Origin: Desulfobacterales bacterium
GTDB taxonomy: Bacteria; Desulfobacterota; Desulfobacteria; Desulfobacterales; JAFDDL01
Reading direction: 5' to 3'
Assembly: GCA_034003325.1 (NCBI GenBank)
Contig: JAVEYW010000008.1
Span: forward strand, 149,409 to 213,408
Length of the DNA: 64,000 nucleotides
Numbering within the stretch: position 1 is the stretch's first letter; every line of letters begins with the position of its first letter. Shown in pieces: positions 1-8,768 of the stretch. The notes under the pieces are model-generated. The model worked only from the letters and a program-made list of their open reading frames with translations. It had not been told where the DNA came from and searched no databases. The position numbers and the translations under genes are program-made.

Positions 1-630
1 CCCGAACTCCGCCAACAGATCATCCACCAGATCCTGTTTCATCTCATCGGAGGTTCCGGCACCGCTGACCTCACGCAACAATTTCGCCTTTTGCTCCAGG
101 TTTTCCGGCGACGCATCTTTTCGAATGTTTAAAATGACGAGCACTTCCACGAGCCAATCCCGAATCTGACCGAGATCGTTGATCAATAACTCCATTTTTT
201 GTCTGGCGACATCCTGGTAGGATTGGGACGCAATCATGTCAAACAGGTGCGATTTTAAATGGGTCAACCTGTTTTTGATATTCACCGTATCCGCAGGCAG
301 TTCCGCCGCGGCTTTTTCAAGGGCATCGATCTCCTCCGTCAACCGATCCGAGCTGTCGAGCACCTGGCCGGTGGCATGCGCCATCAGCTCAATCACATTT
401 TTGGCGCTTCTCACCGCGCTCGGGGCGTGCTCGCCGGCGCTGGTTAACGGGGTCTCGACATTCCTCATGTTGGCCAACAAGGCATTTATCTTCTGAGCCA
501 ACACGGAAAGCATACCCTCGGCATCAATTTCAGCGGCCCATTGGTCAAAATCACCACGCAATATCGACTCCGTGGCGTGAACCAATAGTTCCAGGTTTTT
601 GTTAATATCCTTCCCAGCTTCCTTGCCCAT
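1..630 (-). CDS. CheZ-like chemotaxis phosphatase, 3' end cut by window
   Basis: The minus strand is open from the ATG at 630 to the window edge (210 codons seen, C-terminus missing). A GGAGG lies 7 bases before the ATG, which fixes the start. The predicted protein is almost entirely helical. About residue 150 it carries SQSYQDVARQKME, in which D and Q have the D-x-x-x-Q spacing of the catalytic Asp/Gln in E. coli CheZ (family knowledge). CheZ dephosphorylates CheY-P in the cytoplasm to end a flagellar or type IV pilus signal. No other chemotaxis gene is visible here. The gene starts 48 bases beyond the stop of the diguanylate cyclase and is probably co-transcribed with it. The CheZ call rests on that motif and the helical character. 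Confidence 0.66.
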   Translation of the reverse strand, partial: MGKEAGKDINKNLELLVHATESILRGDFDQWAAEIDAEGMLSVLAQKINALLANMRNVETPLTSAGEHAPSAVRSAKNVIELMAHATGQVLDSSDRLTEEIDALEKAAAELPADTVNIKNRLTHLKSHLFDMIASQSYQDVARQKMELLINDLGQIRDWLVEVLVILNIRKDASPENLEQKAKLLREVSGAGTSDEMKQDLVDDLLAEFG

Positions 631-678
631 CCCCTGTTCCTCCTTCCGACCCCCCAATTCAATACCGGACAGTGCCTA

Positions 679-2448
679 TCATCGATAGCGCTGGTGGGTT
701 TGATAATAAGCTTCCTTTGCCGCATACATTCGCCGATCGGCCTCTTTGAGCAACGCTTCGGGGACCATCGCATCGACGCCGCAAGCACCGAAACTCACGG
801 CAACCGGAAATGTCTCCCCGTCCCCCACATCAATGGTCACCCCGTTGAAAACCGTCGTCACAAACCGTGCGATCACCTGCTGCGCACCCGCGTCAGTCGT
901 ATTTGAAAGCAAAATGACGAACTCATCCCCGCCGGTTCTGGCAACACAATCCATATCGCGCGTCGCGGCTTGAAGACTTCGGGCGACCGCGATGATAAGC
1001 GCATCTCCGGCCTCATGGCCGTATTGATCGTTGGCCTGCTTTAACCGGTTGACATCCGCGACCACGACGGCATAAGGGATATCGTATTGTTTGTGTTTCT
1101 TCTCTTCTTCCGAAAGAATGGTATCCAAATACCCTCTGTTGTACAACCCCGTCAGTGGATCCGTGTTCGCCCGCTCCTCCAACCGGCGCATCAGGATGCG
1201 GTTATGAAGGTACGCGCCAAGAGGTTCGTAAAACAACGAAATCAAATCCCGATTGTCGTTATCGGCCTCGGCGACAAGAAACCCGATTCCCACGCACCGG
1301 CCATCGCCTCCGAGGATTTCAATCTGCTGTATGTCCTTGGCAAAGCCATGGTTCCGCAATACCGATTTCACCTCGAATTTGCCGTTCCGCTCCGAAAGGC
1401 TGGCACGGATCAGTTGCAGCATCTGATTTTCGGCAAAGTTGCGCCGGACCGTAAACCAAAGACTTCCCGGACGAATGTCGTTGATGATAAGAGCGGCTGC
1501 ATCGGCATGGCAAACCGGCATGATCATATTCAGGAAAAAGTCGGCGACGTTTTCCGGATTATTTTCTTTTTGCATCATGGTGCCGAAGTTCACCATGTTG
1601 GAAAGAATATTATTTTTTCGCGTAATGGTTTCCTGCTGCTCCCTGATTTTTTCAATCAACTGAATCTGGCGCGTCGCATCACGGAAAAGAAGCACCCCGC
1701 CATCATTCTCCGGGGATTCAATAATAATCTCGGTCAAATACCGGCCGTCAATCAGATGATTCGTTTTCTTGCCGTTGGCGTTATGAAAGCCGTCCTTCGC
1801 CGGGCAGTGCGCACAGGGGGTGCGCAACCCGATGAGGCCATAGCAGGTATCGGCCCGGCCGACCGGCAAGTGTTCCGCAACGGCACTGTTTTTTCGATCG
1901 ATATAAAACTCCGCATTCACCAGCACCACAGCGTCCGGCAAATAATCCAACAACCGGCCAAGCTTGTGTTTTTCCTCAACGGCTTCCCGGCGATGCCTTT
2001 CAATCAATACATTTTTTGCCTGAAACTCTTTTCTGGCCAGGTCGGTCTTTCGAAGCGCCCCGATTTCCCGTGTCACGTTGTTGAGTGTCAGGATATAATT
2101 TTCACCCCAGGGGCAAACATATTCCTTTAAAAAACAGTCGTCACCGTTTCCTGTTGTTTTGCTGATCGCCTTTTGGAAAGACGAAAAGTTGCGGAGGGTT
2201 GAAATGGGGCAATCCCCGCAGGGGCTGTCCGCCTGAAGAAAAACGCCGTAGCATGTCCGCCCAATAAGTGTCTCGGCGTCCGCAATGCCCAGAAACACAA
2301 TAGCCGCGCGGTTAGCCATCAAAATCCGGCGGTTCCCATCAATCCCCACAATACCGGTTTGAACAGCTTCCAAAGCGCTGTAAGTATCACCCTTGCCGTT
2401 TAGGATAGGTTCGAGTGCCCCATCATGTGAATTGCCATTGCTGACCAT
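679..2448 (-). CDS. PAS-PAS-GAF-like-GGDEF diguanylate cyclase
   Basis: Predicted cytoplasmic diguanylate cyclase making c-di-GMP from two GTP (589 aa from the ATG at 2448). Two PAS-like domains lie at about 20-130 and 165-265. Each carries a cysteine set, C66/C77-x2-C80-P and C202/C212-x2-C215-P, which looks like a metal or redox site. A GAF-like segment follows (about 290-410). The GGDEF domain has an intact active site at 506-510 and an upstream RxxD product-inhibition site (R497, D500), so activity and feedback inhibition are both expected. The frame opens further upstream at a TTG (2487) giving a short hydrophobic leader, but neither start has a good Shine-Dalgarno; ATG was preferred. 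The CheZ-like gene follows directly. Confidence 0.85.
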   Translation of the reverse strand: MVSNGNSHDGALEPILNGKGDTYSALEAVQTGIVGIDGNRRILMANRAAIVFLGIADAETLIGRTCYGVFLQADSPCGDCPISTLRNFSSFQKAISKTTGNGDDCFLKEYVCPWGENYILTLNNVTREIGALRKTDLARKEFQAKNVLIERHRREAVEEKHKLGRLLDYLPDAVVLVNAEFYIDRKNSAVAEHLPVGRADTCYGLIGLRTPCAHCPAKDGFHNANGKKTNHLIDGRYLTEIIIESPENDGGVLLFRDATRQIQLIEKIREQQETITRKNNILSNMVNFGTMMQKENNPENVADFFLNMIMPVCHADAAALIINDIRPGSLWFTVRRNFAENQMLQLIRASLSERNGKFEVKSVLRNHGFAKDIQQIEILGGDGRCVGIGFLVAEADNDNRDLISLFYEPLGAYLHNRILMRRLEERANTDPLTGLYNRGYLDTILSEEEKKHKQYDIPYAVVVADVNRLKQANDQYGHEAGDALIIAVARSLQAATRDMDCVARTGGDEFVILLSNTTDAGAQQVIARFVTTVFNGVTIDVGDGETFPVAVSFGACGVDAMVPEALLKEADRRMYAAKEAYYQTHQRYR

Positions 2449-2591
2449 AACCCCAATGCCACAAAAGAAATAGATCGCCAATATCAAAGAAAAAAATCGG
2501 AGACCGCGGCGGCGATTACGCCAAAATGCGTCAAGGTCCGTTTAAACTTTTGAGATCAAATACAATCGTCGAATCTTTGGATCGGCAAGAA

Positions 2592-2611
2592 AACGAACGC
2601 ATGCATTCGTT
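2592..2611. promoter_or_regulatory. Near-perfect 20-bp palindrome in divergent intergenic region
   Basis: AACGAACGCATGCATTCGTT is self-complementary except for one base pair. It sits in the 370-base gap between the leftward diguanylate cyclase and the rightward REC-PPDK_N gene. A dimeric regulator operator is a reasonable reading, but no regulator is encoded beside it and no convincing promoter could be aligned to it. Confidence 0.35.
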
Positions 2612-2737
2612 AAAAGGTCCCCCCGAAAGAACAAGCAGGCGGGTATAACTACAACAATACGGCTTCAAAAGTCAATCATGTATCGCCCTATCTTTCCGGA
2701 AATTCAGAAAAAGCGGGAAAGTCGAAAAGCAATGCGG

Positions 2738-2813
2738 CGGGCTTGCCTCCGAAGGGTCGCATGCGCTACAATACCTAATAGACAAATTTCTTATCCCCTT
2801 GGAGGCAAGCCCG
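2738..2813 (+). promoter_or_regulatory. Leader hairpin masking the ribosome-binding site
   Basis: CGGGCTTGCCTCC (2738-2750) is exactly complementary to GGAGGCAAGCCCG (2801-2813), leaving a 50-base loop. The right arm contains the only GGAGG before the ATG at 2816, ten bases upstream of it. If the hairpin forms in the mRNA, the ribosome-binding site is paired, so translation would depend on loop unfolding, a ligand, a protein or a small RNA. The pairing is read directly from the sequence; the regulatory role is inference. Confidence 0.5.
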
Positions 2814-2815
2814 GA

Positions 2816-5800
2816 ATGAACACCGACGTCTCGTGCCGGCAGTATCGCTATACGGACCGACTCTATCCATCGTTTAAGGTGTTCCACGAGTTAATGCCGT
2901 GGAAGGTTCAAAATATTCTTTTGGTATCAAGCCCCTATGATGCGTTTATCATGGAGGAAGATGGCCGGATAGCCGGAAGAATCATTGATGAATACCGGGG
3001 CCTCAATCTTTCCAGACCGCCTCGGCTCACCTGGGTATCCACGGCCCGGGAGGCATTAGCCGCCCTGTCCGATGCAAGCTACGATATCGTGATCACCATG
3101 CCCCGCCTCGACGATATGAATCCCTATGAACTGGGGCGGAAAATAAAACAAAACACACCCGATCTGCCGGTCTTTCTGTTGACCCATTCCACCGCACCGG
3201 ATCTTTCACGGCAAAATCAACCGGCGATAGACGTGTTTGACAAGATATATGTGTGGAGCGGCAATACGGACCTGCTCCTGGCGCTGATCAAGACGGTCGA
3301 AGATCGCAGAAACGTGGAGTTTGACACCCGGAACGCGCTGGTGCGCGTGATCATACTGGTTGAGGACTCTCCGATTTACGCGTCTTCCATCATTCCGCTG
3401 TTATATAAGGAAGTCGTGACCCAAACGCAACGGGTCATTGAAGAATCGATTAACGAGGAACATCGACTGCTGAGAATGCGGGCGCGGCCTAAAATTCTGG
3501 TGGCGGAAACCTTTGAAGAGGCTGAAGCACTTTACCGACGCTTCACCCCTTACCTTCTGGCCGTTATTTCCGATGTCCGTTTTCACAGAAACGGACAACC
3601 GGACGAGCACGCAGGCTTCTCCCTTCTGTCAATGATTCAACATGAAAATCCGAATGTCGCGCGGCTGATGTTAAGTTCCGAGGAAACCAATCGGAAAAAA
3701 GCAGAATCCCTGTCAACCGCCTTCATCAATAAAAATGCAGCTATATTCCTTACGGAAATCCGCGCGTTTTTCACTACTCACCTCGGATTCGGCGACTTTA
3801 TTTTTCGGCTGCCCACGGGTGAAATACAGGGGCGAGCGGAAAACCTGCGCGCGATGGAAAAACTGCTGGCAATAATTCCGTCGGAATCGATCTATTACCA
3901 TGGCGGCCGGAACGACTTCTCCATCTGGCTCATGGCCCGGGCGGAAGTTCAGCTGGCAAGCAAGCTTCGGCCGGTGAAGGTGACGGATTTCGGCAACGAA
4001 GAGGACTTGCGGAACTATCTGATCACCTGCATTCGCGATCAGCGAAAAAGTCGGCAACGGGGCCACATCACGGATTTTGTGGATGACAACATCGATCCGG
4101 ATTATGATTTTATTAAAATCGGAAAAGGATCCCTGGGCGGCAAAGCCCGAAGCCTCGCCTTTATCTCTACGCTAATCAAGGAAAATCCGGCACTGCAAGA
4201 CGCCTTTCCCGAAATCGACATTCGAATTCCCAAAACGCTCGTCGTTACTACCGACGGTTTTGATGCCTTTCTCAGTGAGAACCCTCTCAAAGATTTGCCC
4301 TTTGACACGCTGAGCGATGCGCAAATTAAGGCGGCGTTTCTTTCCGCGCAGTTGCCGGACTGGCTTGAGAATAAACTGAAGATCTTTCTTTCACATGCCG
4401 ATTATCCCTTAGCCGTCAGATCTTCAAGCCTTCTCGAAGACGCCCAGTATCAACCTTTCGCGGGCATCTATCAAACCTATATGCTCCCGAACAATGATAC
4501 CGAGCTGTTGAATCGGCTCGCACACCTGGTTTCCGCCGTCAAGCTGGTATACGCATCCACCTATCTGGAAGCCCCGCGCGCCTATGCCGCCAGCACGATT
4601 CACCGGATTGAAGAAGAGAAGATGGCGGTTATCATTCAGGAAATTGTTGGCAAACGCTATGGCGACTATTATTATCCCGCACTGTCCGGTGTGGTGCAGT
4701 CCTATAACTATTATCCGGTTTCCCCGCAGAAACCGGAAGACGGGGTTGCCCACATAGCACTCGGATTGGGAAAAACAGTGGTAGACGGCGGTGCCTCCCT
4801 TCGGTTTTCACCCAACCACCCGAGGTTCCTGCCGGGTTTTTCCAGCGTGGATGAAATTTTAAACCATTCCCAGCGACGCTTTTACGCACTGGATATGTCA
4901 CGCACCAACACCTCGGCGGACATCGAAGAAAATTCCCGGCTTGTCGCACTTGATATGGATACAGTCGAAGATCACCCGCCGGTCAGGTTCCTGTCAAGCA
5001 CCTATGTCGCTTCAGAGCATCGCATTCGTGACATTGGCCGGTCAACCGGGCACCGGGTGCTGACCTTCGCGACGATTCTTAAATATAATACAATCCCGCT
5101 ACCGAAGTTGCTTATGGACATGCTCATCATTGGCCGCAAAGGAATGGGCGCTCCCGTGGAAATCGAATTTGCCGCCTCATTAGCGGATGATTCGCTCCCG
5201 GAGCCATGCCAAAGTCCGAGTTTCTCCCTGCTTCAGATTCGCCCCATGGCCTGCGGGCACTTTCAAACGGATGTTAAAATTCATCCCGAGGAGATCGGTA
5301 AGGCCTTTTGCTATTCCACCATGGCGTTGGGCAACGGATATTTCCAACACATCGATCGGATTGTTTTTGTAAAACCGGAAACTTTCAACCCGGCCGACAC
5401 CATCACCATCGCCGGCGAAATCAGCAAGTTCAATCAACAGCTCAGAAAGGAAAACAAACAATACCTGTTGATCGGTCCCGGCCGATGGGGCTCAGCCGAT
5501 CGATGGCTCGGCATTCCGGTAAAATGGCACGATATCTCACAGGCCAGTGTCATCGTGGAAACAACCGCTAAAAATCTTCAGGCAGCCCCTTCTCAGGGAA
5601 CCCATTTTTTTCATAACCTGACCGCCATGGGCGCCAGTTATATTACGGTCAGGGCAAACGAGACGGACTTTATCGACTGGGATTGGCTCAACCGGCTGCC
5701 GACGAAAAAAGAAACGGACCACGCTCGGCTGGCCAAGTGCCTATCGCCGATTTCCATTAAAATAGACGGAAAACAATCAACGGCCGTTCTCTTAAAATAA
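2816..5800 (+). CDS. REC-REC-pyruvate/PEP-binding (PPDK_N) regulator-like protein
   Basis: A 994-aa cytoplasmic protein. Residues ~30-155 form a receiver-like domain in which the phospho-acceptor aspartate position is Met, so it looks inactive. Residues ~176-340 form a second receiver with acid pair E183-D184, acceptor D253, and downstream S and K, so it looks phosphorylatable. From ~430 it matches the PEP synthase/PPDK nucleotide-binding domain: GKGSLGGKA near 435 and the VRSSSLLED loop near 533. The swivelling phospho-histidine domain and PEP barrel of a true PEP synthase are absent; instead a conserved-looking tail contains GPGRWGS. An upstream in-frame start (2678) lacks a ribosome site, whereas the chosen ATG has GGAGG within an inverted repeat. 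Function unknown; perhaps phosphotransfer controlled by ATP or pyruvate. Confidence 0.8.
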   Translation: MNTDVSCRQYRYTDRLYPSFKVFHELMPWKVQNILLVSSPYDAFIMEEDGRIAGRIIDEYRGLNLSRPPRLTWVSTAREALAALSDASYDIVITMPRLDDMNPYELGRKIKQNTPDLPVFLLTHSTAPDLSRQNQPAIDVFDKIYVWSGNTDLLLALIKTVEDRRNVEFDTRNALVRVIILVEDSPIYASSIIPLLYKEVVTQTQRVIEESINEEHRLLRMRARPKILVAETFEEAEALYRRFTPYLLAVISDVRFHRNGQPDEHAGFSLLSMIQHENPNVARLMLSSEETNRKKAESLSTAFINKNAAIFLTEIRAFFTTHLGFGDFIFRLPTGEIQGRAENLRAMEKLLAIIPSESIYYHGGRNDFSIWLMARAEVQLASKLRPVKVTDFGNEEDLRNYLITCIRDQRKSRQRGHITDFVDDNIDPDYDFIKIGKGSLGGKARSLAFISTLIKENPALQDAFPEIDIRIPKTLVVTTDGFDAFLSENPLKDLPFDTLSDAQIKAAFLSAQLPDWLENKLKIFLSHADYPLAVRSSSLLEDAQYQPFAGIYQTYMLPNNDTELLNRLAHLVSAVKLVYASTYLEAPRAYAASTIHRIEEEKMAVIIQEIVGKRYGDYYYPALSGVVQSYNYYPVSPQKPEDGVAHIALGLGKTVVDGGASLRFSPNHPRFLPGFSSVDEILNHSQRRFYALDMSRTNTSADIEENSRLVALDMDTVEDHPPVRFLSSTYVASEHRIRDIGRSTGHRVLTFATILKYNTIPLPKLLMDMLIIGRKGMGAPVEIEFAASLADDSLPEPCQSPSFSLLQIRPMACGHFQTDVKIHPEEIGKAFCYSTMALGNGYFQHIDRIVFVKPETFNPADTITIAGEISKFNQQLRKENKQYLLIGPGRWGSADRWLGIPVKWHDISQASVIVETTAKNLQAAPSQGTHFFHNLTAMGASYITVRANETDFIDWDWLNRLPTKKETDHARLAKCLSPISIKIDGKQSTAVLLK

Positions 5801-5840
5801 TCGGGAATCAAACGGTGCCTGCGCCGGCGAAACCTGAAAC

Positions 5841-5890
5841 AAAAAAGCCCTTCGGGCATGCCGTCTTCCGGTGTGAAAGGCATGCCCGAA
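5841..5890 (-). terminator. Rho-independent terminator of the cold-shock gene
   Basis: TTCGGGCATGCC (5851-5862) pairs perfectly with GGCATGCCCGAA (5879-5890). Read on the minus strand it is followed by GGGCTTTTTT, a classic U tract. It lies 12 bases beyond the csp stop. The plus side lacks a T run, so it probably does not serve the convergent gene equally well. Confidence 0.85.
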
Positions 5891-5902
5891 TTCTCGCCGC
5901 AA

Positions 5903-6103
5903 TTATATCTTTAATACATTTTTGGCGGAAGGCCCCTTGTTGCCTTGTTCAATATCAAAGCTCACCGCATCCCCTTCAGCGAGGGTCTTAAAACCGGATC
6001 CACTGATAGCGGTGTAATGAACAAACACATCCGAGCCGCTTTCCTGTTCAATAAAACCAAACCCTTTTTTGTCATTAAACCATTTTACAACGCCATTTGC
6101 CAT
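5903..6103 (-). CDS. CspA-family cold-shock protein
   Basis: A 66-aa single cold-shock domain, a small OB-fold that binds single-stranded RNA/DNA and melts RNA secondary structure. Both nucleic-acid motifs are present: KGFGFI (RNP1) and DVFVHY (RNP2), in a protein of normal length beginning [10 protein letters not shown]. The ATG at 6103 is preceded by GGGAGGGG, which rules out the longer in-frame opening up to 6238. It has its own promoter and a strong terminator, so it is monocistronic. Which paralogue it is (cspA, cspC, cspE) cannot be told from sequence. Confidence 0.95.
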   Translation of the reverse strand: MANGVVKWFNDKKGFGFIEQESGSDVFVHYTAISGSGFKTLAEGDAVSFDIEQGNKGPSAKNVLKI

Positions 6104-6370
6104 AATGCTCCCCTCCCGAATAAAAGATGATTCCTGCCGGCATCGCGCAAAAAATCGCCGAATCCGTTCAGACGATTTTACCCTGCCGGGCCGCCCGTCA
6201 AGCGGGCATAAACCCATTCGGCCATAAAATATAATCATTTGAAATAAAACGACTTGTTTTATTCACTCCGAGGGTTTCGGGAAAAACCAATAGGATAGCC
6301 TTGCGGTGCGGAAAGTATAAATCGAGGACAACGCTCACCGTGAAAATAACCCTATGGCTTAACGCAATAA
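6104..6370 (-). promoter_or_regulatory. Long csp 5' leader
   Basis: If transcription starts from the extended -10 at 6377-6385, the csp mRNA carries a leader of about 265 bases, as in cold-induced csp mRNAs of other bacteria. It contains an A+T-rich hairpin (AATAAAAC 6243-6250 with GTTTTATT 6256-6263). A second, closer promoter-like pair, TTGACG (6196-6201) and TAAAAT (6175-6180), has only a 15-base spacer. No protein-coding gene was seen in 6104-6469. Confidence 0.4.
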
Positions 6371-6376
6371 TCATTC

Positions 6377-6385
6377 ATTATAACA
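6377..6385 (-). promoter_or_regulatory. Extended -10 promoter, probably for csp
   Basis: On the minus strand the sequence reads TGTTATAAT, a perfect TATAAT with the TG extension that lets sigma-70 RNA polymerase work with a poor -35. The -35 region 17 bases upstream (ATAACG) matches only weakly. The sole downstream gene on this strand is csp. Confidence 0.5.
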
Positions 6386-6469
6386 GCTTTTGAGAAACTC
6401 GTTATCTTATCATTCACCATTTGTCAAATTATATCTGATAGTATCAATCGGAAAATTCAGAAAAAACCA

Positions 6470-8740
6470 TCAGGGGAAGGCTTGCGGCAAAAGACTCTGC
6501 ACCTCCAGTCGCTCCACATTCTGAAATCCTCTCGGCAGCTTCTGACCCCGGCGTCCGCGAATTCCGACGAATTGGGCTAAATTTCCCGGCTTTAAGGTCA
6601 GCACCCGTTTTCCGGCTTGAATGGAAAGCGAATCCTCGGGCATCATCACGGCAAGATGTGTCAGCAATTCCTCTCGGGCCTTGGCACGAAAGGCGGGAAT
6701 TTGGATGATTTTGTTTCCTTTGCCACGCCCCAAGGTCGGCAACTCCTTAAGCGGAAAAAGAAGCATGCGCCCCTCACTGGTAACCGTCGCTAACAGCGCA
6801 CGGGGAATATCGCCGACAAAAAACGGCCGAAGCGGCAGGGCGTTTTGGGGCAGGGATAATACGGCTTTTCCATTTTTATTGCGTGTGACAAGATCATTCA
6901 ATTCGGCAATAAACCCATATCCGGCATCGCTGGCGATCAGTACCGGCTGTGTCGGCTCCCCCATCAAAACGGAAATCACAGCAGCGCCGGGCAACAAGGT
7001 GAGCCTTCCGCTGAGCGGTTCGCCCTGCCCGCGGGCGGAAGGCAGGCCGTGTGCGGGAAGCATGTAACTTCGCCCCGTGGAATCAAAAAAGATGGCGGAT
7101 TGATTGCTTCGGCCCTTGGCGGCTTCAAGAAACATATCCCCTGCCTTATAGCTCAGCGTTTCCGGGTCCACGTCGTGCCCCTTGGCCGCTCTCACCCAGC
7201 CTTTTTGGGAGAGGATCACCGTGACCGGCTCACTGGGCGTCATCTCCACCTGGGAAAGCGCTTTGGCCTCTTCCCGCTGCGCCAGCGGGGAGCGTCTTCT
7301 ATCGCCATATTTTTTTACATCTTCGGCCAACTCTTTGCGTATCAACGCCATCAGCCGGGTTTTTGAATCCAGCGTTTTTTCCAGCCTGTCCCGCTCCTGC
7401 GAAAGGGCATCGTTTTCGCCGCGTATTTTAATCTCTTCCAGTTTGGCGAGGTGACGAAGCTTGATCTCAAGAATGGCTTCGGCCTGCCGTTCGCTCAAAG
7501 CGAACCGTTGCATCAACACCGGCTTTGGCGAATCTTCATAGCGAATGATCGCAATCACCTCATCAATATTCAAATAGGCGATCAACAGCCCGGCCAGAAC
7601 CTCGATCCGGTCAAGAACCTTATCCAGCCGGTGTCGCAACCGTCTGCGCACGGTTTCGGTTCGAAAGGTCAGCCATTCATCGAGCAGCGTCCTTAACCCC
7701 TTTACCTGGGGATACCCATCCAGCCCGATGACGTTAAAATTCGCCCGATAGGGTTTTTCCAGATCCGTTGTCGCGAACAAATGGGCCATGAGCGCGTCCA
7801 CGTCCACCCGGCCGGATCTGGGCACAATGACCAGGCGAGTCGGCTCCTCATGATCCGATTCATCCCGCAAATCCGCCACCATGGGTAATTTTTTCGCCTG
7901 CATCTGAGCCGCAATCTGCTCCAGCACTTTGGCGCCGGAGGTCTGGTGCGGCAAGGCCGTGATCACGATGTCGCCGTTTTCACGCGTATAGACCGCCCGC
8001 ATTCTGAAATTGCCGATTCCGGTCTCATACATGGCCCGCAATTCCTCGCGCGGGGTTATAATCTCGGCTTCGGTCGGAAAGTCGGGGCCTTGAATAAACT
8101 CGCAAAGCGCCGCCACATCCGCATTCGGGTGGTCCAGCAAATGAAGGCAGGCCTGCGCCACTTCCGTTAAGTTATGCGGCGGGATATCGGTGGCCATGCC
8201 GACGGCGATTCCCGAAGCGCCGTTCAACAACAGATTCGGCAGCCGGGCAGGCAGGCCCAGCGGCTCTTTGAGCGTGCCGTCGAAATTCGGCCCCCATTCG
8301 ACGGTCCCCAGCCCCAGCTCACCGAGCAAAATCTCGGCATAACCGGACAATCGGCACTCGGTATAGCGCATGGCGGCAAAGGATTTGGGATCATCCGGCG
8401 CGCCCCAGTTGCCCTGGCCGTCGATGAGGGGATAGCGATAGGAAAAGGACTGCGCCATCAGCACCATGGCTTCGTAGCAGGCCGAATCCCCGTGGGGATG
8501 GAATTTGCCGAGCACATCCCCCACCGTCCTGGCCGACTTTTTATACTTGGCACCCGCATTGAGCCCGAGATCGCTCATGGCATAAATAATCCGCCGCTGA
8601 ACCGGCTTTAATCCGTCCCCGATATGCGGCAGCGCGCGATCGAGAATCACATACATGGCATAATCGCGATAAGCGCGCTCGGTAAACACCTGCATCGGCA
8701 GTTGCTCGATGCCGTCCTCACTGATCTGTATGGTTTCCAT
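6470..8740 (-). CDS. parC: DNA topoisomerase IV subunit A
   Basis: A 756-aa type IIA topoisomerase breakage-reunion subunit that separates replicated chromosomes with ParE. The quinolone-resistance region [13 protein letters not shown] and GNWGAPDD match E. coli ParC rather than GyrA. The catalytic tyrosine lies in [10 protein letters not shown], and the C-terminal beta-pinwheel is shorter than GyrA's and lacks an obvious GyrA box. The ATG at 8740 has GAGGGG just upstream; a longer opening to 8812 overlaps parE and is unlikely. It follows parE by 28 bases, so the two subunits are almost certainly co-transcribed. Ser and Glu at the usual resistance positions (DS...E) are wild-type-like. Confidence 0.96.
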   Translation of the reverse strand: METIQISEDGIEQLPMQVFTERAYRDYAMYVILDRALPHIGDGLKPVQRRIIYAMSDLGLNAGAKYKKSARTVGDVLGKFHPHGDSACYEAMVLMAQSFSYRYPLIDGQGNWGAPDDPKSFAAMRYTECRLSGYAEILLGELGLGTVEWGPNFDGTLKEPLGLPARLPNLLLNGASGIAVGMATDIPPHNLTEVAQACLHLLDHPNADVAALCEFIQGPDFPTEAEIITPREELRAMYETGIGNFRMRAVYTRENGDIVITALPHQTSGAKVLEQIAAQMQAKKLPMVADLRDESDHEEPTRLVIVPRSGRVDVDALMAHLFATTDLEKPYRANFNVIGLDGYPQVKGLRTLLDEWLTFRTETVRRRLRHRLDKVLDRIEVLAGLLIAYLNIDEVIAIIRYEDSPKPVLMQRFALSERQAEAILEIKLRHLAKLEEIKIRGENDALSQERDRLEKTLDSKTRLMALIRKELAEDVKKYGDRRRSPLAQREEAKALSQVEMTPSEPVTVILSQKGWVRAAKGHDVDPETLSYKAGDMFLEAAKGRSNQSAIFFDSTGRSYMLPAHGLPSARGQGEPLSGRLTLLPGAAVISVLMGEPTQPVLIASDAGYGFIAELNDLVTRNKNGKAVLSLPQNALPLRPFFVGDIPRALLATVTSEGRMLLFPLKELPTLGRGKGNKIIQIPAFRAKAREELLTHLAVMMPEDSLSIQAGKRVLTLKPGNLAQFVGIRGRRGQKLPRGFQNVERLEVQSLLPQAFP

Positions 8741-8768
8741 GGCCCCTCTGCTTTTACTTAAGCGATCG

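Noticed and set aside
1087..2130. Long plus-strand open frame of 347 codons
   Set aside because: It lies wholly antisense to the diguanylate cyclase, whose GGDEF and PAS motifs are clear; no ribosome site or family motif.
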